Positions 34,134-37,991 of a stretch of 37,991 nt of DNA are shown here, one piece after another; within the stretch, counting starts at the first letter, position 1, and every line of letters begins with the position of its first letter. Location of the stretch: contig CAMYIG010000006.1 of assembly GCA_947258425.1 (NCBI GenBank), positions 1 to 37,991 of the forward strand, read 5' to 3'. The notes beneath the pieces were generated by a model, which was not told the origin of the DNA, did no database searches, and saw only the letters and a program-made list of their open reading frames with translations. Source of the DNA: SZUA-76 sp945787585. Lineage in GTDB: Bacteria > Pseudomonadota > Gammaproteobacteria > SZUA-140. The position numbers were made by a program, and so were the translations under genes.

Positions 34134-34442
34134 TTACTCAATTGGAAATAGTTTTTCAAAATTAGATATTGCGAGTATCTTCTTGATTTGTTTGTTACAG
34201 TTTTTGATTGATACGGTAATGTTTTCGTGGCCAGCGCGATCTTTTAGGGCAAGTAACATGCCTAGTGCTGAGCTGTCCATATACTCTGTTTTTGAAAGAT
34301 TTAAAATGAACTTTGTTATGCCGCTGTTTAATCCTTCCTGGTAGGCATCTCTAAAGCCTTTATAGAGCGTGTAATCAAAATTACCATCGATAGATATTGT
34401 GACTGTTGATCCATCTTGAGATGGTTGTGATGTTAATGGCAT
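34134..34442 (-). CDS. hsbA: HsbA, STAS-domain anti-sigma factor antagonist
   Basis: The 102-residue single STAS domain has the phosphorylation-site region YMDSSALGMLLALK with the conserved serine. In Pseudomonas aeruginosa HsbA in its unphosphorylated form binds the anti-sigma factor FlgM and frees FliA, and when phosphorylated stimulates a c-di-GMP cyclase (HsbD). The gene is followed by hsbR, and flgM is two genes upstream on the same strand, so the same wiring is expected. It is preceded by a sigma-28 motif at 34658-34684 with a leader of about 209 nt. Confidence 0.87.
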   Translation of the reverse strand: MPLTSQPSQDGSTVTISIDGNFDYTLYKGFRDAYQEGLNSGITKFILNLSKTEYMDSSALGMLLALKDRAGHENITVSIKNCNKQIKKILAISNFEKLFPIE

Positions 34443-34786
34443 ATTAATTACCTATGATTTAAAGGGTAATGGTGACTGGTGTTAAACATTGTTTTAATTG
34501 TATTAAATATAATGATACATCAATATTTTTCATTGCTGCCATTTAAGTCTATTTTTCAGAATACTTTAGTGTGTATGTTTTATGAGACCTGCTGATGTGG
34601 GTATTATCCATGTTTTTGTACGATAATTTTTATTAAGTTAATCAATGGTTAGATTCATTATCGGTATTAGCATATAGAACTTTATCTAAAATTTGTTTAT
34701 TTCTATTTTGAGTGCTCTAGCTGAGTCTGGCAGTGAGTGCTGGTGAGCGGCGATGCGGGGATAAGTTCTTTCAGATGATGAATAAA
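34443..34786. other. AT-rich intergenic region between flgN and hsbA
   Basis: The 344-bp region holds the sigma-28 motif for hsbA and the long hsbA leader. A 20-codon frame on the minus strand (ATG at about 34611) has no Shine-Dalgarno and no recognisable product. I see no terminator with a T-run after flgN and no structured RNA that I can support by eye. Confidence 0.5.
34658..34684 (-). promoter_or_regulatory. near-consensus sigma-28 (FliA) promoter for hsbA-hsbR
   Basis: On the minus strand the elements are TAAAGTTC, 11 bp, ACCGATAA. Consensus is TAAAGTTT-N11-GCCGATAA, so 14 of 16 positions match, with exact spacing. Predicted transcription begins near 34651. Confidence 0.8.
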
Positions 34787-35233
34787 TTACGCCTTTGCCA
34801 GGGTTCTTGGCTGGCGCCCAGAAATGGTTTCTCCTGCACTGTCATAATGTAACTCTGTTGCCGGCTGAATACCGTTTAAAATAATGGTGGCCTGTTCAGC
34901 GTAACGCCTGGTTGTGTTAATGATCGCGCCGTTGATTTGGTTCTGTTTCTGGCACGCTCCAGCAGCTTCCAGAAGGTTTTTCCAGAGAGCATTGAGCGGT
35001 TCTGTTAATAGTTCTGGATCGCTAATGGGAAGTAATGCTATCCGATTATTGCTTAGTGCTTCGATTGTGGTCAGCATTACTTCTTTGCGCGCAGCCAAGT
35101 TTAATATTTTTTCTGGCGAGGCTTGATTGTTCAGTGTATCAAACTCTTCCTGTAATGTTGTAAGTAACAAATTTACTGCAGAAATTTCGTCTTTTAAAAG
35201 ACCTATTTTAGTTGCTTGGCTATTGGATTTCAT
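34787..35233 (-). CDS. flgN: FlgN flagellar chaperone
   Basis: The chosen ATG (35233) follows AAGG by 7 nt and gives MKSNSQATKIGLLKDEI (148 aa); an ATG 21 nt earlier lacks a Shine-Dalgarno. The protein is helical with heptad-like leucines, a family-typical LLTTLQEEFDTLNN stretch, and a C-terminus that is Ala/Thr-rich. FlgN chaperones the hook-filament junction proteins FlgK and FlgL. It sits directly downstream of flgM. Confidence 0.82.
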   Translation of the reverse strand: MKSNSQATKIGLLKDEISAVNLLLTTLQEEFDTLNNQASPEKILNLAARKEVMLTTIEALSNNRIALLPISDPELLTEPLNALWKNLLEAAGACQKQNQINGAIINTTRRYAEQATIILNGIQPATELHYDSAGETISGRQPRTLAKA

Positions 35234-35259
35234 CTTATTGCCTTTTATTTCCATTGATT

Positions 35260-35574
35260 TTAAAGCTGAGTCTCAAAACGTAATAGATTATCGGCGAGTT
35301 TATCAGCGTTGATTTCATACTTTCCGCTTTCTAACAATTGCTGGATATCTTTCACTCTAACAAGATCAACGGTGGGAACTTCAGCCAGCTTCGTTTCCAT
35401 AGCCTGCAATTGTGCGGCTGTTTCGGTTATGAAAATAGTGTCAGCCTTTGTTGAGCCCGTTGTTTCGCTCTGATGCTTATTCAAATCATTGCTATTTGAC
35501 CGCGCGCGCTCAATATCACTTTCATTGTTTTTGCCAGTTAGTGCGGTTGGTAGACCGCTGATTTCAATGGGCAT
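35260..35574 (-). CDS. flgM: FlgM anti-sigma-28 factor
   Basis: The 104-residue protein has a Ser/Asn-rich disordered N-terminus (starting MPIEISGLPTALTG) and the C-terminal FliA-binding helices with VDLVRVKDIQQLLESGKYEIN and ADNLLRFE. FlgM binds and silences FliA until the hook is complete and it is secreted. Located between flgA and flgN, as in Pseudomonas. The 60-nt space before it has a TAAAG but no good -10, so transcription may come from the flgA promoter. Confidence 0.93.
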   Translation of the reverse strand: MPIEISGLPTALTGKNNESDIERARSNSNDLNKHQSETTGSTKADTIFITETAAQLQAMETKLAEVPTVDLVRVKDIQQLLESGKYEINADKLADNLLRFETQL

Positions 35575-35634
35575 ATCTTAATAACCTCGTAGTACTAGTA
35601 TTGACTTGCTATTCACACGTTATATTTCCGTTCT

Positions 35635-36360
35635 TTATAGATTGACACCGACAACGCCTGCCGACATCACCGTACCTTCGATAATACGTTTGGAGCTTAG
35701 ATTCTGTACGCGAATAAGGTCGCCTTCAGATCCATTTTTGAGCGCCTTTCCTTTCACGTGCACCTGAACACCAGTATGTTGTGCAATGATCGTCACTTTT
35801 TGTCCCCTTTTAACAAGCATCGGTGCATCTAGCGCATTAGGCGGAACAATCTTATTGTGGGGTAATGGTCGTCGTAGGATTTTCCCGACGATGTGATTAA
35901 GGTCCGTGATATAGCCGATAGATGTATTGCTAATATTGTTTCGCTTAAGCGTGATATCACTTTTTTTAAGCTTGGTGCCACGTGGCAGGTAGCGAGTTGA
36001 GACGTATACATCCGCATATTTTGTGATTTTTGCCGAGACATAGAGGGACCATGGTTTATTGTCATTACAGCGAATACCAATGGTTGTGTTGCCGCTTAAA
36101 CTCGCTCCCGGCGGCAAAAATGGCTCAAGTGGAAGCTGGCATTGCCGCAATTTTAAGCGTGGGTCAAGTCGACTCGTCGTAATTTCAATTTCCATTCCTT
36201 CATTAAGGTTACTGTTTGCCTGGCTCAATAGAAATGCTTTTGCTGTAGACCTCACAATACTATGTGACTGAATCTCATCTGAAAATGAATGTGATACAGG
36301 TAGTATTAAGATGCCAGCGATAGCTAATGATTTGAAAAATTGCTTGAAATTTTTGCTCAT
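35635..36360 (-). CDS. flgA: FlgA, flagellar P-ring chaperone
   Basis: The 241-residue precursor has a signal peptide (FFKSLAIAGILILPVSHSFS), an N-terminal wing domain and a C-terminal SAF domain (DVYVSTRYLPRGTKLKKSDI, NALDAPMLVKRGQKVTIIA). It helps assemble the FlgI P-ring in the periplasm. A strong sigma-54-type site precedes it, as expected for early flagellar genes under FleQ/RpoN in Pseudomonas-like systems. Confidence 0.95.
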   Translation of the reverse strand: MSKNFKQFFKSLAIAGILILPVSHSFSDEIQSHSIVRSTAKAFLLSQANSNLNEGMEIEITTSRLDPRLKLRQCQLPLEPFLPPGASLSGNTTIGIRCNDNKPWSLYVSAKITKYADVYVSTRYLPRGTKLKKSDITLKRNNISNTSIGYITDLNHIVGKILRRPLPHNKIVPPNALDAPMLVKRGQKVTIIAQHTGVQVHVKGKALKNGSEGDLIRVQNLSSKRIIEGTVMSAGVVGVNL

Positions 36361-36408
36361 TAGATCTGCGCCTTGTGTCGGTGGTTAAATATCATGATTA
36401 ATGAAAAA

Positions 36409-36423
36409 GCAATTACCATGCCA
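36409..36423 (-). promoter_or_regulatory. sigma-54 promoter for flgA-flgM-flgN
   Basis: On the minus strand TGGCATGGTAATTGC matches TGGCAC-N5-TTGC at all but one position and keeps the GG/GC spacing. Predicted start is about 36398, roughly 38 nt before flgA. Confidence 0.8.
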
Positions 36424-36448
36424 GTATAAATCCAGATGAACGTGGTTG

Positions 36449-36475
36449 TTAAGTATGGGGGTTGTATGTCGATAC
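36449..36475 (+). promoter_or_regulatory. sigma-28 promoter for cheV
   Basis: TTAAGTAT, 11 bp, GTCGATAC matches the FliA consensus at 12 of 16 positions with exact spacing. Predicted start is near 36482, about 28 nt before the cheV ATG, and a GGAG lies between. Confidence 0.65.
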
Positions 36476-36509
36476 ATTCTTATGATGAATACAATATGCG
36501 GAGTGTTTC

Positions 36510-37445
36510 ATGAGTAGTCTGTTGAGTGATGTCAATCAACGTACCCAGCTAGCTGGTAATAATCGCCTTGAAATATTGATGTTTTATCTTGGCGGAAAGC
36601 AGCGCTATGGGATCAATGTATTCAAGGTTCAGGAGGTTATTCATTGTCCACCGTTAACCAAATTACCCAATTCAAACTCTATTGTAAGAGGGATTGTTAA
36701 TATCAGAGGCAAGACCATGTCGGTGATTGACCTGGCAATGGCGATTGGTAACCGACCGCTAGGAGATGAAAAAGACTGTTTTCTGGTTGTGGCAGAATAT
36801 AATAAGACCACACAGGGTTTTTTAGTGAGTGGGATGGACCGCATTGTCAATATGAACTGGGAAGAGATTAAAGCACCACCGAAAGGGATGGGAAGTGCGT
36901 GTTACTTGACGGCTATTACAACAGTGGATGAGGCCTTTGTTGAGATCATTGATATTGAAAAAGTTCTAGCGGTGGTAGTCGGCATAAAAAATGAGATTGC
37001 TTCTGAAACAATAGGCAAGATTGATGATATGAAACAGGCAGGAAAATTTATACTTGTGGTGGATGACTCAGTGGTTGCGAGAAAGCAGATTCACTGTCTA
37101 CTAGATCAGATAGGAATAGCATACAAGACGGCAACAAACGGACGCGAAGGGTTGGACATGTTGCAGGGGTGGGCAGATAATGAACCTGAAATAATTAATC
37201 AAAGTTTAATGATGGTTATTTCCGACGTGGAGATGCCGGAAATGGATGGGTATACTTTGACCAAAGCAATAAAAGAGGATCCGCGACTCTCGAAGGTATA
37301 TGTCACTCTACATACATCATTAAGTGGTGTTTTTAATACTGCAATGGTTAAAAAGGTCGGTGCCGATGAGTTTATCTCAAAATATGATCCCGATATTTTA
37401 GGCGCGGCTGTTGTACAACAAGTACAACGTTTTAACAATAATTAA
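36510..37445 (+). CDS. cheV: CheV chemotaxis coupling protein
   Basis: The 311-residue protein has an N-terminal CheW domain (about 20-160; YGINVFKVQEVIH, LPNSNSIVRGIVNIRGKTMSVIDL) and a C-terminal receiver (about 180-305; LVVDDSVVARKQI, ISDVEMPEMDGYT, with the switch Lys in EFISKYDP). CheV couples receptors to CheA and adapts through phosphorylation. Divergent from flgA and followed by cheR, as in Pseudomonas. Confidence 0.93.
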   Translation: MSSLLSDVNQRTQLAGNNRLEILMFYLGGKQRYGINVFKVQEVIHCPPLTKLPNSNSIVRGIVNIRGKTMSVIDLAMAIGNRPLGDEKDCFLVVAEYNKTTQGFLVSGMDRIVNMNWEEIKAPPKGMGSACYLTAITTVDEAFVEIIDIEKVLAVVVGIKNEIASETIGKIDDMKQAGKFILVVDDSVVARKQIHCLLDQIGIAYKTATNGREGLDMLQGWADNEPEIINQSLMMVISDVEMPEMDGYTLTKAIKEDPRLSKVYVTLHTSLSGVFNTAMVKKVGADEFISKYDPDILGAAVVQQVQRFNNN

Positions 37446-37498
37446 AATGAGACATTGAAGTTAAATAATAGCGTATAAATCTGAAATGTTATTGTACA

Positions 37499-37533
37499 GA
37501 GTAACGAGTAACGAGTAACGAGTAACGACTAGC
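37499..37533. repeat. heptamer tandem repeat GAGTAAC
   Basis: Four perfect copies of GAGTAAC (37499-37526) are followed by one degenerate copy (GACTAGC). It lies between the cheV stop and the cheR start. Short tandem units like this can vary in copy number by slippage; here variation would change spacing upstream of cheR. Confidence 0.85.
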
Positions 37534-37575
37534 GACTGGATGCTAGTAACAATAATTCACAGGGAATAGTTAACA

Positions 37576-37991
37576 ATGATAGGCAAGAATAGCTTGGATA
37601 GTATTTCGGATAATGGTGCCTATGATGATTTCTGTCATTTTCTGACGACTGTTTGTGGTATCGTTTTAGGTGAAAATAAGCAGTATCTTGTTCATAGTCG
37701 GCTTAACAAGTTGATGACTGATAATGACATCGCATCACTTACAGAGCTAGTGGCATATTTGAAGAAATATCCAGATTCAAAACTCTGTATTGCCGTTATC
37801 GATGCCATGACAACAAACGAAACATCCTGGTTTCGTGATGAATATCCTTATTTCTTTTTAGCAGAAAAACTCTTACCAGATATGTGTACTGCTCGAAAAA
37901 GTATGCGTATCTGGTCAGCAGCCGCCTCTACTGGGCAAGAAGCCTATTCAATTAGTATTATTGTTTCTGAGTTTCAGAAAAAGCATACTGG
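37576..37991 (+). CDS. cheR: CheR chemotaxis methyltransferase, 5' part
   Basis: ATG 37576 begins an open frame that runs off the right edge (138 codons seen). The N-terminal CheR helical domain (DDFCHFLTTVCGIVLGENKQYLVHSRL), TNETSWFRDEYPY and the start of the SAM-binding domain (RIWSAAASTGQEAYSI) are diagnostic. The enzyme methylates receptor glutamates with S-adenosylmethionine. An AGGGA lies about 10 nt upstream. Confidence 0.93.
   Translation, partial: MIGKNSLDSISDNGAYDDFCHFLTTVCGIVLGENKQYLVHSRLNKLMTDNDIASLTELVAYLKKYPDSKLCIAVIDAMTTNETSWFRDEYPYFFLAEKLLPDMCTARKSMRIWSAAASTGQEAYSISIIVSEFQKKHT

Noticed and set aside
35575..35634. Possible sigma-28 promoter for flgM (TAAAG on the minus strand)
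   Set aside because: At the required 11-bp spacing the -10 element matches only two of eight positions.
37499..37533. CRISPR array
   Set aside because: Units are 7 bp and directly abutting with no spacers; it is a simple tandem repeat. No cas genes are present.

Overview
The window looks like chromosomal DNA from a flagellated, piliated gammaproteobacterium. It combines an MSHA-type type IV pilus locus, GacA/UvrY, TesA-YbbA-YbbP, EttA, RimI, the Pseudomonas-type flgA-flgM-flgN/hsbA-hsbR/cheV-cheR block, and sigma-54 and sigma-28 flagellar promoter motifs. I cannot name the genus. The base composition and gene mix fit a free-living or symbiotic aquatic lineage, but that is only an impression.

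Region 1 (1-1650) is an AT-richer, eroded islet. It holds the tail of a REP-associated tyrosine transposase, an inverted pair of REP-like repeats, two coupled small genes of unknown function, an orphan Fur-box-like palindrome, and the joined remnants of a chemotaxis receptor and a phosphate-binding-like protein. Region 2 (1653-3930) has ybiB, yccA with its terminator, tRNA-Ser(UGA), and a 161-bp MITE-like element ending next to the last pilus gene. Region 3 (3931-15080, all minus strand) is a 13-gene MSHA pilus locus in the order E-G-A-C-D-O-P-I(PilM)-I(PilN)-J-K-L-N. Compared with the Vibrio layout the two halves are swapped and mshM is absent. The ATPase MshE carries c-di-GMP-binding (MshEN) repeats.

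Region 4 (15081-21108) starts with the response regulator UvrY/GacA, divergent from the pilus operon. It then has tesA and ybbA-ybbP, whose divergent start codons overlap in one CATG, a dienelactone-hydrolase-fold protein that has lost its catalytic residues, and a MIF-like tautomerase. Region 5 (21145-29239) is a branched-chain amino acid and phospholipid cluster: a candidate ilv attenuator, ilvB, ilvH, ilvC and a terminator, then a Psd-like protein without the pyruvoyl serine, pssA, leuA, a family-4-type uracil-DNA glycosylase and rimI. Region 6 (29281-32357) has ettA and a small Omp85-type outer-membrane protein with one POTRA domain.

Region 7 (32364-37991) is the flagellar/chemotaxis control block. 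hsbR and hsbA (phosphatase/kinase and STAS anti-sigma antagonist), flgN, flgM and flgA are on the minus strand; cheV and a truncated cheR are on the plus strand. A near-consensus sigma-28 site faces hsbA, a sigma-54 site faces flgA and a sigma-28 site faces cheV. If HsbA titrates FlgM as described in Pseudomonas aeruginosa, the sigma-28 site before hsbA would close a positive feedback loop on FliA.

The most unusual items are the Psd-like protein with Gly-Gly in place of the self-cleavage Gly-Ser, the triad-less hydrolase, the rearranged MSHA locus without mshM, the overlapping tesA/ybbA starts, and the sigma-28-hsbA circuit.
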